Source: Streptomyces griseus (lineage in GTDB: Bacteria > Actinomycetota > Actinomycetes > Streptomycetales > Streptomycetaceae). From it: a DNA stretch of 64,000 nucleotides. Below the pieces are notes generated by a model that did no database searches, was not told where the DNA came from, and saw only the letters and a list, made by a program, of their open reading frames with translations. Of the stretch, positions 33,028-42,357 are shown piece after piece. Each line of letters starts with the position of its first letter. The stretch's first letter is position 1. Both the position numbers and the translations under genes were made by a program. The stretch lies in the NCBI RefSeq assembly GCF_001715295.1, contig NZ_MDKB01000002.1, positions 1,323,522 through 1,387,521 of the forward strand, given 5' to 3'.

Positions 33028-33781
33028 CGTTGGCCCTCCGGCGCGCGAGAACGGCCTCGGCCAGGATCAGGTCGAGCGGCCGGGTCACCTTGAAGGCCTC
33101 CTCGTGCCCGGGCACGACGACGACCGGGGAGCCGAGGCGCTCGACCATGCCCGCGTCGTCGGTCGCGCCGTCGCCGTCGACGGCCACGCCCGCGTGAGCG
33201 CGGACGAGCGTGTCGCGGTCGAACCCCTGGGGTGTCTGTACGGCGCGCAGCCGGGCGCGTACGGGCGTCGAGAGGACCGGCTCGGGCTCGCCCGGCGGGC
33301 CGGGCTCGACCTCCTTGACGGTGTCGGCGAGCGGGAGCGCGGGCACCACGGCGGGCGCCCCCTCGCGAACGGCCTCGACGACCGCGTCCACGGTGTCGAC
33401 GGGGACCAGCGGCCGGGCCGCGTCGTGGACGAGCACGACGGAGATGTCCGGCGGCAGCGCGTCGATGCCCAGCTTCACCGACTCCTGGCGGGTCTCACCT
33501 CCGGGAACCACCAGGTAGTCGGTGCGCTCGGGCAGGGCGTGTTCGTCGATGAGGTTCTTGACCTCCGGCGCGCCGCCCGGGGGCGCCACCACGACGACGA
33601 GGGAGACGGCGCGGGAGGCGGCCATGGCGCGCACGGCGTGGATCAGCATCGGCGTCCCGCCGAGGGTGCGCAGCGCCTTGGGGGCTCCAGGGCCCAGCCG
33701 GACGCCCCGGCCGGCTGCGGGGATCACCGCTGCGGTGCGGAACGGGCGTGGATCGGCGGGCGTCGGTGACATCGGTGACAT
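33017..33781 (-). CDS. ispD: 2-C-methyl-D-erythritol 4-phosphate cytidylyltransferase
   Basis: 254 residues from ATG at 33781; a second in-frame ATG at 33772 is possible, but GGAG suits the first. [24 protein letters not shown] is the CTP-binding loop, HDAARPLV the metal and substrate segment, and [10 protein letters not shown] and TDDAGMVE complete the IspD signature. It makes CDP-ME from MEP and CTP. carD lies upstream on the same strand, but with a 493-bp gap, so ispD may have its own promoter. Confidence 0.95.
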   Translation of the reverse strand: MSPMSPTPADPRPFRTAAVIPAAGRGVRLGPGAPKALRTLGGTPMLIHAVRAMAASRAVSLVVVVAPPGGAPEVKNLIDEHALPERTDYLVVPGGETRQESVKLGIDALPPDISVVLVHDAARPLVPVDTVDAVVEAVREGAPAVVPALPLADTVKEVEPGPPGEPEPVLSTPVRARLRAVQTPQGFDRDTLVRAHAGVAVDGDGATDDAGMVERLGSPVVVVPGHEEAFKVTRPLDLILAEAVLARRRANDEF

Positions 33782-34274
33782 CGGTTGCACTCCGAAGCTT
33801 CGGCAGGTTTGTTTCCACGGCACGCGTGGGTATGGCCTGGGCGTGCCCCCCACCGTAGGGTCGGGGGGAGAGCCGGGCGCGACGCCTGACCTGACCGGGA
33901 ACCCTTCCGTGACCCCCGGTCGGTCGAGCGGCAGCGGCGGCTCGCAGGCAGGGCTCTCGGCCGGGACCGTTCCGGTCGCGACGTCTCGATCGGACAGTTG
34001 GCCGATCGGGTTTCCCGGTGTTCGGTCTGTCGTCCTCGGCGGGTTCCGCGTCGTCTTCACCGAGCCGGGGACGGCGTGATCGAGGGGTGGAGCCGAGCGG
34101 CATCCTGGATGCCGAGGACCGGACCCGGATCAGGACGTCAGAATCGGGCCGCCCGTCCGCGTGTCGGTCCGAACATGCCGCAGCGCCCGACGACGCACCG
34201 TCGAAGAGGACGGTTGGCCAGCGGGCACCGCGGCATTTTCTACGACCGGATCCCTGACCCCGGTGGAACCCGGT
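33782..34274. other. 493-bp gap between carD and ispD: no gene seen
   Basis: Frames here show no sustained codon bias and no ribosome site. CGGTGGAACCCGG near 34260 could be part of a carD terminator. Nothing else is evident. Confidence 0.5.
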
Positions 34275-34757
34275 TCAGGACGCGAGGACCTCGTCCAGCA
34301 GGGCCTCGGCCTTGTCCTCGTTCGTGTTCTCCGCGAGGGCGAGTTCGCTCACCAGGATCTGGCGGGCCTTGGCGAGCATGCGCTTCTCGCCTGCGGAGAG
34401 TCCACGCTCGCGCTCACGACGCCACAGGTCGCGGACCACTTCGGCGACCTTGATGACATCGCCGGAGGCGAGCTTCTCGAGATTTGCCTTGTAGCGCCGG
34501 GACCAGTTCGTCGGCTCTTCGGCGTACGGTGCGCGCAGCACCTCGAAGACCCGGTCCAGGCCCTCCTGCCCGACCACGTCACGCACACCGACGAACTCCG
34601 CGTTGTCCGCCGGCACACGAACCGTCAAGTCGCCCTGGGCGACCTTGAGCACCAAGTAGGTCTTGTCCACGCCTTTGATCTGGCGAGTTTCGATAGCCTC
34701 GATCAGCGCGGCCCCGTGATGGGGATAGACCACGGTGTCGCCAACCTTGAACGTCAT
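34275..34757 (-). CDS. carD: CarD-family RNA polymerase-binding transcription factor
   Basis: 160 residues. The N-terminal Tudor-like RNAP-interaction domain ([21 protein letters not shown]) and the helical C-terminal DNA-binding domain with its conserved tryptophan ([29 protein letters not shown]) are intact. CarD/CdnL stabilises open complexes at rRNA and many other promoters in actinobacteria. GAAGGGG serves as ribosome site. TACGCT at about 34785 on the minus strand is a possible -10 for its promoter. Confidence 0.96.
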   Translation of the reverse strand: MTFKVGDTVVYPHHGAALIEAIETRQIKGVDKTYLVLKVAQGDLTVRVPADNAEFVGVRDVVGQEGLDRVFEVLRAPYAEEPTNWSRRYKANLEKLASGDVIKVAEVVRDLWRRERERGLSAGEKRMLAKARQILVSELALAENTNEDKAEALLDEVLAS

Positions 34758-35566
34758 GTGACAGGTACCCCTTCCGTGGCTATCAAGCGTAACACGAGAA
34801 CAGCTTCTCCTGAATGGCGTTTTCGCAGGTCAGGGCATATCTCAGGGCTTGACAACAGCAACACGAACGTGCTGCGGAGGGCTCCCGGAAGGCGATATTC
34901 GCAGGTCGGAGCGGGCGTGCGGGCGACGGGAAACACGCGCGTCACACGTCCGGGAAGTCACTCAGAAGGGGCCAAACGTCCCGTATTGTCGGGTTCCGTA
35001 TGGTGAACTTTCCGTACTCCGTTCGGACATCGATCACACGTACGAGCCTAAGAGTCGGTGGTCATTGAAATTGATCACCACCCGGCCGCCGGGTGGATTA
35101 TGCGCAAGAAATGCGCCACTGCCGGAAAATCGATCACCCATCGGCCGGACGGTGCACACGCGCCTTCCGAGCGGTGCGCCGCGCCTTATCCGAACGCGGC
35201 GGGAATGGACACGTTCGGGCCGGCTGTCAGCTCCGACGGCCCTAGGCCGTGTTGCGAAAGTCCCGTCTGCCCGGCGGCGTCTGGCACGCACACTCGCCGC
35301 GTCGTCGGGATCATCCCGATACGCCCAGTATCAGGACGACCCTCCGCCTTGCGATTGCACGCACCAGACGCCGCCGGGCCTGCCCTCCGGGCAGACGACG
35401 CCACTTTCGCAACACGGCCTAGGGGCGGGTCGGGTGCGGGGCCGGGACGGCGGCTCGGTAACCTGAGCCCGCTGACACACCCTTAGGGCGGCTTTACGTC
35501 GCTCGGCCTTCCCGTCCGCAAGAGTCCGAAGTCCGCAGTCCGAACGTTCAAGGAGTTGCCGCCGCC
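34758..35566. other. 809-bp intergenic region holding the carD promoter and a MITE-like element
   Basis: Divergent control region between carD and the lipoprotein gene. It is less GC-rich than its surroundings between about 34850 and 35150. No coding frame stands out. The only distinct structure is the inverted-repeat element at 35241-35423. Confidence 0.6.
35241..35423. mobile_element. MITE-like element, 183 bp, with perfect 21-bp terminal inverted repeats
   Basis: CCTAGGCCGTGTTGCGAAAG plus T at 35241-35261 is the exact reverse complement of 35403-35423. A second matched pair lies inside (35269-35284 with 35364-35379), and a GTCGTC...GACGAC palindrome around CGGGATCATCCCG fills the centre. 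CTAG at each tip could be a target duplication or part of the repeat. There is no transposase. It would be mobilised by an IS with the same ends; I recall the same ends recurring in Streptomyces genomes. Confidence 0.85.
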
Positions 35567-36226
35567 GTGAGCCGCAGCCTTCGACACGGCGCCCTCGCCG
35601 CCACTGCCCTCGTGTTCTCGATCGCCTCGCTCTCCGCGTGCAGCGCCGGCAACAACGCGCAGACGCTTCAGGTCAGGCCGGACAACGCAGCCACCGCTGT
35701 CGAGAACATCAAGATCCAGAACGCGAACATCGTCACGCAGCCCGAGCACGGCGCCGAAGGACCGGCCGTCGTCATCGCCACGCTGTTCAACGAGGGCCCC
35801 AAGGCGCAGGTCCTGGAGTCCGTCAAGCTTCCCGGCACGAACGCCAAGGTCGCTCTGCACGCCGCCAAGGGCAGTGGACCGATCGAGGTCCCGGCCGGCG
35901 GGCAGGTCATCCTCGGAGGCAAGGGCAACGCCTCCGCGGTCATCGAGAACGGCCGTCAGGCCGGAAGCGACGGCGACGTGCAGAACGTCGTCTTCACCCT
36001 CAGCGAGACGGGGGACGTCGGGCTCGGCGCCCTGATCGTCCCGGCGACCACCTTCTTCGAGGGCTTCGGCCCGAGCACGCTGCCGTCCCCGAAGACCACG
36101 CCCTCGGGGAAGACCTCCGAGACGCCGGGCGCCCCGAGCCCGTCGGCGAGCGGGCAGTCCGGCGCCCCGGCGGACGGCGGGAACGGCACCGGCGAGCAGA
36201 CCGACGAAGAGTCCGCAGGGCACTGA
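35567..36226 (+). CDS. Lipoprotein with a PCu(A)C/DUF461-like beta domain
   Basis: 219 residues from GTG at 35567. The signal peptide ends ASLSACSAGNN, a lipobox. The mature part reads as a beta-sandwich (IKIQNANIVTQPEHG, AVVIATLFNEGPKAQVLESV, PAGGQVILGGKGNASAVIENG) similar to small copper-chaperone-like and DUF461 lipoproteins of actinobacteria, but without an obvious Met/His copper site. The C-terminal 50 residues are a Pro/Ser/Thr-rich tail. It is convergent with phoP, 68 bp away. Confidence 0.8.
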   Translation: MSRSLRHGALAATALVFSIASLSACSAGNNAQTLQVRPDNAATAVENIKIQNANIVTQPEHGAEGPAVVIATLFNEGPKAQVLESVKLPGTNAKVALHAAKGSGPIEVPAGGQVILGGKGNASAVIENGRQAGSDGDVQNVVFTLSETGDVGLGALIVPATTFFEGFGPSTLPSPKTTPSGKTSETPGAPSPSASGQSGAPADGGNGTGEQTDEESAGH

Positions 36227-36294
36227 CGCGGGTCATGCGCAGGGCGCCGGCCCTCTCGGGGACGGCGCCCTGCGCACAGCCCTACGACACCGGT

Positions 36295-36975
36295 CTACGG
36301 CTCGAACTTGTAGCCCAGTCCCCGCACCGTCACCAGGTAGCGGGGCGCACCCGGGTCAGGCTCGATCTTCGCGCGCAGCCGCTTGACGTGGACGTCCAGC
36401 GTCTTCGTGTCGCCGACGTAGTCCGCGCCCCAGACCCGGTCGATCAGCTGCATCCGCGTCAGGACACGGCCGGCGTTGCGCAGCAGCATCTCCAGGAGAT
36501 CGAACTCCTTCAACGGCAGGTCCACCTTGCCGCCGGACACCGTCACGACGTGGCGGTCGACGTCCATCCGCACGGGGCCGGCCTCCAGAGCGGCCGGGGT
36601 GACCTCCTCCGGTTCCCCGCGGCGGCGCAGGACCGCGCGGATGCGGGCCACCAGCTCCCGCGAGGAGAAGGGCTTGGTCACGTAGTCGTCGGCTCCTATT
36701 TCCAGGCCGACGACCTTGTCGATCTCGCTGTCCTTGGCGGTCACCATGATCACCGGCACGTTGGAGCGCACGCGCAGCTGACGGCAGACCTCCGTACCGG
36801 GCAGGCCGGGGAGCATCAGGTCCAGCAGGACCAGGTCGGCACCGTTGCGCTCGAATTCGTCGAGGCCGTCGGGGCCGGTGGCCGCGACGGCCACCTCGAA
36901 GCCCTCCTTGCGGAGCATGTAGGACAGGGCGTCGCTGAAGGATTCCTCATCCTCGACGACAAGCACTCGGGTCAC
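36295..36975 (-). CDS. phoP: Response regulator PhoP
   Basis: 226 residues, full OmpR/PhoB length. The receiver has LVVEDEESF at the start, the phosphoacceptor in LVLLDLMLPGLPG, and K in VTAKDSE; the winged-helix C-terminus has ELVARIRAVLRRRG and LDVHVKRLRAKIE. It controls phosphate starvation genes and represses antibiotic genes in Streptomyces by binding 11-bp PHO-box repeats. The start overlaps the phoR stop by four bases. Orthology rests on position beside phoR, phoU and mtpA. Confidence 0.93.
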   Translation of the reverse strand: MTRVLVVEDEESFSDALSYMLRKEGFEVAVAATGPDGLDEFERNGADLVLLDLMLPGLPGTEVCRQLRVRSNVPVIMVTAKDSEIDKVVGLEIGADDYVTKPFSSRELVARIRAVLRRRGEPEEVTPAALEAGPVRMDVDRHVVTVSGGKVDLPLKEFDLLEMLLRNAGRVLTRMQLIDRVWGADYVGDTKTLDVHVKRLRAKIEPDPGAPRYLVTVRGLGYKFEP

Positions 36976-38243
36976 GGAAGAGCCTCCGGGGCAGGAAATG
37001 GTTCAAGAGTGTCGGGGCCGTACGGGCCGTCGTCGTCAGCGGAGTGACCGTTGACGATGAGCGGTCCGCCGGTGGTGCGCCCGCGTACCACACCGGACTC
37101 GGGCAGTCGAAGAGTGAAGGTGGAGCCCTGTCCCTCGGAGCTCCAGACGGTGACCTCCCCGCCGTGCGAGGCGGCCACGTGCTTGACGATGGCGAGGCCG
37201 AGGCCGGTGCCACCGGTGGCCCGTGAGCGGGCCGGATCGACGCGGTAGAACCGCTCGAACACCCGCTCGCGGTCCTTCTCGGAGATGCCGATGCCCTGGT
37301 CGGTCACGGCTATCTCGATCAGATCCCCGCCGCTTGCGGCGATCCGCCGGGCCGCGATGCCCACGCGGGTGCGGGCGGGGCTGTAGTTGACGGCATTCTC
37401 CACGAGATTGCCGAGAGCGGCGGCGAGCTGGCCGCGGTTTCCCCAGACGAAGAGGTCCGCGGTGCCGCCCGAGGCCATGGTGATCTGCTTGGAGGAGGCC
37501 TGCTGGCGGCACCGGTCGACCGCCTCTGCGACCAGCTCCTCCACCCGTACGGGTTCCGCGTCCTCCAGCGGGTCGTCGTTCTGCACCCGGGAGAGGTCGA
37601 TGAGCTCCTGCACGAGGTTGGTCAGCCGGGTCGCCTCGATCTGCATACGGCCGGCGAACCGCTCCACCGCCTCCGGGTCGTCGGAGGCGTCCATCACGGC
37701 TTCGGAGAGCAGCGACAGGGCGCCGGTGGGTGTCTTGAGCTCATGGCTGACGTTGGCCACGAAGTCACGCCGCACCGCTTCGATGCGCCGGGCCTCCGTG
37801 AGGTCCTCGACCAGCAGCAGCACCAGCCGCGAACCCAGCGGGGCGACCCGGGCCGAGACGGCCAGTGCCTCCCCCCGCCCCGTCCCCCGCCGGGGGAGGT
37901 CCAGCTCGACCTGCCGTATCTCGCCGTCCCGCCGGGTGTCCCTGGCCATGTTGAGCATCGGCTCGACCGACAGCCGGCCGCCCCTGACCAGACCCAGCGC
38001 GTACGCGGCGGAGCTGGCCTTGACGACGCTGTCGCTCTCGTCGAGCACCACGGCGGAGGAGCTGAGCACCGAGAGGACCGTGTCCACCCCTGGGGGCAGC
38101 GGCGCGTTGCTGTCCGGCCGCAGCGACGTACGCGTGGGACGTCTCTGCTCGCGCTCGCTCCAGCGGAACGCCAGCATGGCGATCACGCCGGTGAGTACAC
38201 CGGCGATCGCAGCAGCTGCGGCGACCGCCGCGTTCACGTCCAT
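36972..38243 (-). CDS. phoR: Sensor histidine kinase PhoR (SenX3-type)
   Basis: 423 residues. One N-terminal membrane helix (AAIAGVLTGVIAMLAFRW), a PAS-like region (about 45-165), the dimerisation/phosphoacceptor helix with VSHELKTPTGALSLLSEAV, and the ATPase motifs N (NLVENAVNYSP), G1 (VTDQGIGIS), F (FERFYR) and G2 (GTGLGLAI). It has no extracellular loop, so, as for SenX3, phosphate status is probably relayed by the Pst transporter and PhoU. TAACCT six bases before the ATG marks a leaderless start. It diverges from phoU. Confidence 0.93.
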   Translation of the reverse strand: MDVNAAVAAAAAIAGVLTGVIAMLAFRWSEREQRRPTRTSLRPDSNAPLPPGVDTVLSVLSSSAVVLDESDSVVKASSAAYALGLVRGGRLSVEPMLNMARDTRRDGEIRQVELDLPRRGTGRGEALAVSARVAPLGSRLVLLLVEDLTEARRIEAVRRDFVANVSHELKTPTGALSLLSEAVMDASDDPEAVERFAGRMQIEATRLTNLVQELIDLSRVQNDDPLEDAEPVRVEELVAEAVDRCRQQASSKQITMASGGTADLFVWGNRGQLAAALGNLVENAVNYSPARTRVGIAARRIAASGGDLIEIAVTDQGIGISEKDRERVFERFYRVDPARSRATGGTGLGLAIVKHVAASHGGEVTVWSSEGQGSTFTLRLPESGVVRGRTTGGPLIVNGHSADDDGPYGPDTLEPFPAPEALP

Positions 38244-38316
38244 GCTTAAAGGTTATGCGGGTGGGCCGACACTCTCCCAGCCATCCGGGTGCCATCTCGA
38301 ACACTCGTCGCCCAGA

Positions 38317-38349
38317 GTTCACCGAGGGGATGGGGTTGGTTCATTTCGG
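38317..38349 (+). promoter_or_regulatory. PHO box (PhoP-binding direct repeats)
   Basis: GTTCACCGAGG (38317-38327), a weaker middle unit (38328-38338) and GTTCATTTCGG (38339-38349) are 11-bp units in tandem, matching the Streptomyces PHO-box unit GTTCACC plus four bases. They lie between phoR and phoU, so PhoP should control one or both. Confidence 0.75.
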
Positions 38350-38442
38350 GGGCCGGATCCGGACGCGTTGGGCCCGCACCGTGGGAGCGTGGGGGTCGGC
38401 CCAGAGACCCCGGCCTCAGTAAGGATCTGGAGAGGGACTTCC

Positions 38443-39123
38443 ATGCGCGACGCTTATCACGAGGAACTCGACTCGATCGGCGAGGGCCTGGTCGAGATGG
38501 CCCGGCTCGTCGGCTCGGCGATCGGCCGGGCGACGACGTCCATGCTCGACGCCGATCTCAAGCTGGCCGAGAGTGTGATCGCCGCGGACCAGAAGGTCGA
38601 CGACCTGCAGCACGACCTCGAGGCCCGGGCCATCGCCCTGCTGGCCCGCCAGCAGCCGGTCGCCACCGATCTTCGGATCGTGGTGACCTCCCTGCGCATG
38701 AGCGCCGATCTGGAGCGCTCGGGCGACCTCGCCCAGCACGTCGCCAAGCTGGCGCGGCTGCGCTTCCCCGCCTCGGCGGTACCGCACGACCTGCACGCCA
38801 CCATCCTGGAGATGGGGCAGCTGGCGCAGCGGCTGATGGCGAAGGCCGCCGAGGTCATCATCACGAAGGACGTCGACCTGGCGCTGCAGCTGGAACAGGA
38901 CGACGACGAGATGGACCTGCTGCACCGCACGCTCTTCCAGCACCTGATGGACGACCGCTGGAAGCACGGCATCGAGACGGCCGTCGACGTGACGCTGCTC
39001 GGCCGCTACTACGAGCGCTTCGCCGACCACGCGGTGTCGGTCGCCAAGCGTGTCGTCTACCTGGTGACGGGTGAGCACGCGGACGAGATCCAGGCGGCGG
39101 CGACGCAGGCGGAGGGAGCGTAG
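38443..39123 (+). CDS. phoU: PhoU phosphate-signalling protein
   Basis: 226 residues from ATG at 38443, with GGAGAGGGA upstream. Two repeats of a three-helix bundle are visible, each with the E/DxxxD metal-cluster pattern (DQKVDDLQHDLE near 48-59; DDDEMDLLHR near 145-154), and the second ends in ERFADHAVSVAKRVVYLVTG, the strongly conserved PhoU segment. PhoU links the Pst transporter to PhoR and lowers the response when phosphate is sufficient. In Streptomyces it is PhoP-dependent, in keeping with the PHO box upstream. Confidence 0.95.
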   Translation: MRDAYHEELDSIGEGLVEMARLVGSAIGRATTSMLDADLKLAESVIAADQKVDDLQHDLEARAIALLARQQPVATDLRIVVTSLRMSADLERSGDLAQHVAKLARLRFPASAVPHDLHATILEMGQLAQRLMAKAAEVIITKDVDLALQLEQDDDEMDLLHRTLFQHLMDDRWKHGIETAVDVTLLGRYYERFADHAVSVAKRVVYLVTGEHADEIQAAATQAEGA

Positions 39124-39287
39124 GGGCGCGGACGCCACGGGGGTCGCACGTCTGTTCCCGCGCGTGCGCCGTTGATGCGCCCTCCGGGTTGGGCATGCAA
39201 TGGGGGCGGGGGCGGCACGCCATGCCGTACGCCCCCGTCGTACGCACATGACGTACGCCGTCGAGTCGTACCCCCTGAGGAGGGACC

Positions 39288-39437
39288 ATGGCCGATTACC
39301 CCATGACCGAACCCCAGCAGGAGCCCCCGGCCGAAGTGGTGCGTCTGACCGTGCTCGGCGCCTGCGGCTGCGGCTCGGGCTGCGGGTGCGGCTGCCAGTC
39401 CGGCGCTCCGTGCCAGTGCGGTGGCTGCTCCGGCTGA
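39288..39437 (+). CDS. mtpA: Metallothionein-like protein MtpA
   Basis: 49 residues. After MADYPMTEPQQEPPAEVVR the chain is LTVLGACGCGSGCGCGCQSG and then APCQCGGCSG: nine cysteines in CxC and CxxC pairs, able to bind several zinc or copper ions. TGAGGAGGGA is a strong ribosome site. Its position directly after phoU matches mtpA of other streptomycetes, a very strongly expressed gene. A perfect terminator follows. No named bacterial SmtA zinc-finger pattern is present, so this is a separate metallothionein type. Confidence 0.9.
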   Translation: MADYPMTEPQQEPPAEVVRLTVLGACGCGSGCGCGCQSGAPCQCGGCSG

Positions 39438-39461
39438 CCGGAGCGGTACCGGAGGATCGCA

Positions 39462-39503
39462 GGGGTGCCCCACGGCGGAGGTGTGTGAGCCGTGGGGCAC
39501 CCC
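39462..39503 (+). terminator. Strong terminator after mtpA
   Basis: GGGGTGCCCCACGGC (39462-39476) pairs perfectly with GCCGTGGGGCACCCC (39489-39503) around a 12-nt loop, 24 bp after the mtpA stop. Confidence 0.9.
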
Positions 39504-39567
39504 CGGGCGTCGGGTCGCCGTGCTCAGTACGGTGCCCGGCCGTACAGCGCCGTTCCGTGGCCTGCCT

Positions 39568-39728
39568 GAGGGTTGTCCCGTACTTCCCGGTGGATCGGCG
39601 TGCGGCGTCGGATGCGGTGCCTCGCACGGCGGAGGGACGCCCGCATACGGGATGTACGGGGACGTTCAGACAACGCGGCGAGGTGCCGTAGCTGTCGTCG
39701 CGCGCCCGCCGGGACGTGCGGGACAGCC
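39568..39728. repeat. Dispersed intergenic repeat, copy A (161 bp)
   Basis: Aligns along its whole length with 62480-62640, same strand, roughly 85% identical by eye. Strongly shared blocks include GCCTCGCACGGCGGAGGG, GGGATGTACGGGG and CGGCGAGGTGCCGTA. It sits between convergent genes and ends one base before the stop codon of the leftward MFS gene, so it forms that gene's 3' untranslated region. Confidence 0.88.
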
Positions 39729-39729
39729 C

Positions 39730-41166
39730 TCAAGGTCGGGCCGCGGGGCCGGTGCCGGACGCGTTGACGGCCTTCGGCTCCTCGACGGGCGGGGTGGTGG
39801 CCGGACCGGCTACGGCTACGGCTACGGCTGCGGGAGTGAGGACACCGGGCTCGACTCCGGTGACGACCGGTTCGGGCGCCGAGCCCCGCTCGCTCTCCGA
39901 CCGGGCCGGGGGGTGCGACGGCGATTCCGCCCTGCCCGCCTCCGTCCCCGTCCCCTTCTCCGTCTCCAGGCTCCGCATCAGCAGCCAGTAGCCGGTCGCC
40001 GCGATCGTGCCGACCGCCGCGCACGCCCCCCAGAGCCAGGCGGCGCCGTAGTGGTCGATGACGAAGCCGGACATCAGCGGGGCGATGAGCGCGGCCACCG
40101 ACCAGGACATCGTGTACATGCCCTGGTAGCGGCCCCGGCCGTGCGCCGGGGACAGCTGGACGACCAGGCCCGTCTGCGTCGGGGCGTTGACGATCTCGGC
40201 CAGGGTCCAGACGCATACGGTCATGGCGTACACCCCGACCGAGCCGGCGAACGCGGTGAGCCCGAACCCGTACCCGGCGAGCAGGGACGAGAGGATCAGA
40301 AGCCGACGGGGGTCGCGGTGCTGGATGAACCGCGTCACCGGTATCTGCAGGGCCACGATCAGCACACCGTTGACGGCGATGGCCGTGCCGTAGTCGGAGC
40401 TGGAGAGTCCGTCCGTCCCCATGGCCACCGGCAGCCCCACATACCCCTGCTGGAAGATCAGCGCGACGAGGAACGACAGACCGACCACGCCCATGAAACG
40501 CCCGTCGCGCAGCACGGTGCCCAGCCGGACGTCGTCCGGCTCACGGACCCCGGCGACGCGGGGCTTCTCCTCCGGGCGGGATTCGGGAACCTTCAGGAAG
40601 ACGACGACGGCGCAGACCAGTGTCATGGCCGCCTCACCCATGAAGCCGGCCAGGTAGCTGTACTCCGCGATGAAGCCGGCGCCGGCGGAGGAGACGGCGA
40701 AACCCAGGTTGATCGCCCAGTAGTTGAGGGAGAAGGCCCGCACCCGGTCCTCGGGCCGCACGATGTCCGCCATCATCGCCTGCACCGCCGGGCGCGACGC
40801 GTTGCTGGCCATGCCGACGACGAACGCCACGGCCGCGATCGCCGCCGGATGCACCATGAACCCGAGTACGGCCACGGACACGGCGGTCGAGAGCTGCGCG
40901 ATCAGCATCGTGGGCCGGCGCCCCAGGCGGTCGGTCATCACCCCGGCCCCGAGCGAGGACACGACCCCGCCGAGCCCGTGGAGGGCGGCGACGAGACCGG
41001 CGTACGAAGCCGAGTAGCCCCGGTCCAGGGTCAGATACAGCGCCATGAACGTGGCGACGAACGCCCCGAGACGGTTGACCAGCGTGCTGGTCCACAGCCA
41101 CCAGAACGCTCCGGGGAGCCCGGACAGCGTCTCGTGGGCCGCCTTTCTGAGACCGGCGACAGACAT
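39730..41166 (-). CDS. MFS transporter
   Basis: 478 residues from ATG at 41166, with GGGGGAA upstream. Twelve hydrophobic helices can be placed; between helices 2 and 3 is GVMTDRLGRRPTML, the MFS GxxxDRxGRR loop, and a matching but weaker loop lies near HRDPRRLLILSSLLAG. The acidic, Pro/Ala-rich C-terminal 75 residues (EPVVTGVEPGVL...) are cytosolic and low complexity. It resembles drug-efflux or small-molecule exporters such as the MdtH-like group; substrate unknown. The repeat copy A abuts its stop codon. Confidence 0.87.
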   Translation of the reverse strand: MSVAGLRKAAHETLSGLPGAFWWLWTSTLVNRLGAFVATFMALYLTLDRGYSASYAGLVAALHGLGGVVSSLGAGVMTDRLGRRPTMLIAQLSTAVSVAVLGFMVHPAAIAAVAFVVGMASNASRPAVQAMMADIVRPEDRVRAFSLNYWAINLGFAVSSAGAGFIAEYSYLAGFMGEAAMTLVCAVVVFLKVPESRPEEKPRVAGVREPDDVRLGTVLRDGRFMGVVGLSFLVALIFQQGYVGLPVAMGTDGLSSSDYGTAIAVNGVLIVALQIPVTRFIQHRDPRRLLILSSLLAGYGFGLTAFAGSVGVYAMTVCVWTLAEIVNAPTQTGLVVQLSPAHGRGRYQGMYTMSWSVAALIAPLMSGFVIDHYGAAWLWGACAAVGTIAATGYWLLMRSLETEKGTGTEAGRAESPSHPPARSESERGSAPEPVVTGVEPGVLTPAAVAVAVAGPATTPPVEEPKAVNASGTGPAARP

Positions 41167-41363
41167 GGGCTTCCCCCTGGGGACGTACGGAACGGGTGCG
41201 GGCCCTGTAAGCGGCCCGACAGCAGTCCGAACATTACGAAGGCCCGTTCCCGGGACACCACTCAATTGACGCCGGGCGTCAAACGTCGGCCCACCGCCGC
41301 GCCGCCTGTCCGCCCAGTGACCGGGCGCGCGGAGCCCTCACGGGTTCCATTACGCTCGGACTC

Positions 41364-42125
41364 ATGGCCGACGCACCGTACAAGCTGATCCTCCTCCGCC
41401 ACGGCGAGAGCGAATGGAACGCGAAGAACCTGTTCACCGGCTGGGTGGACGTAGACCTCACCGACAAGGGCGAGAAGGAGGCGGTCCGCGGCGGTGAGCT
41501 GCTCAAGGACGCCGGCCTGCTCCCCGATGTCGTGCACACCTCCCTCCAGAAGCGCGCGATCCGCACGGCCCAGCTCGGGCTGGAGGCCGCGGACCGCCAC
41601 TGGATCCCCGTTCGCCGCTCCTGGCGGCTGAACGAGCGCCACTACGGCGCTCTCCAGGGCAAGGACAAGGCCCAGACGCTCGCCGAGTTCGGCGAGGAGC
41701 AGTTCATGCTGTGGCGCCGCTCGTACGACACCCCGCCGCCCGTCCTCGAGGACGGCACCGAGTTCTCGCAGAGCGACGACGCCCGCTACGCGACGATCCC
41801 CTCGGAGCTGCGTCCGCGCACCGAGTGCCTCAAGGACGTCGTCATCCGCATGATGCCGTACTGGTACGACGCCATCGTCCCGGACCTGCTGACCGGCCGC
41901 ACGGTCCTGGTCGCCGCCCACGGCAACAGCCTGCGCGCCCTGGTCAAGCACCTCGACGGCATCTCCGACGCCGACATCGCGGGCCTCAACATCCCGACCG
42001 GTATCCCGCTCGCCTACGACCTGGACGCCGACTTCCGCCCGCTGAAGCCGGGCGGCACGTACCTCGACCCGGAAGCGGCGAAGGCCGCCATCGAGGCCGT
42101 GAAGAACCAGGGCAAGAAGAAGTAA
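41364..42125 (+). CDS. gpmA: 2,3-bisphosphoglycerate-dependent phosphoglycerate mutase
   Basis: 253 residues. [20 protein letters not shown] contains the phospho-accepting H13 of the RHGE motif; [14 protein letters not shown] and the second catalytic histidine in [15 protein letters not shown] confirm the dPGM family. It interconverts 3- and 2-phosphoglycerate in glycolysis. TACGCT seven bases before the ATG indicates a leaderless mRNA. A strong hairpin follows the stop. Confidence 0.95.
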   Translation: MADAPYKLILLRHGESEWNAKNLFTGWVDVDLTDKGEKEAVRGGELLKDAGLLPDVVHTSLQKRAIRTAQLGLEAADRHWIPVRRSWRLNERHYGALQGKDKAQTLAEFGEEQFMLWRRSYDTPPPVLEDGTEFSQSDDARYATIPSELRPRTECLKDVVIRMMPYWYDAIVPDLLTGRTVLVAAHGNSLRALVKHLDGISDADIAGLNIPTGIPLAYDLDADFRPLKPGGTYLDPEAAKAAIEAVKNQGKKK

Positions 42126-42136
42126 GCGCCCACGGA

Positions 42137-42177
42137 CGAGCCCCCTGCCTGCGGTCGCTCCGCGAGCAGGGGGCTCG
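42137..42177 (+). terminator. Terminator after gpmA
   Basis: CGAGCCCCCTGC (42137-42148) pairs with GCAGGGGGCTCG (42166-42177), with a smaller GCGG/CCGC-type helix inside the loop; TTC follows. Confidence 0.85.
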
Positions 42178-42357
42178 TTCTGTGCTGAGGTGTTCAGGTG
42201 CTGGACAGGTCGCACCGGGCCGTGTCGAAGACGGCGGCGATACCGCCTCGCCGGGGCGTTCCTGCTGGAGGGCACACGCTCGCGTATACGCGGAGCGTCG
42301 GGCCCGGGTCTGCGCACCGCACCCGGTCAGCACGTCGCGGAGAGGCGGAAAGAACGC

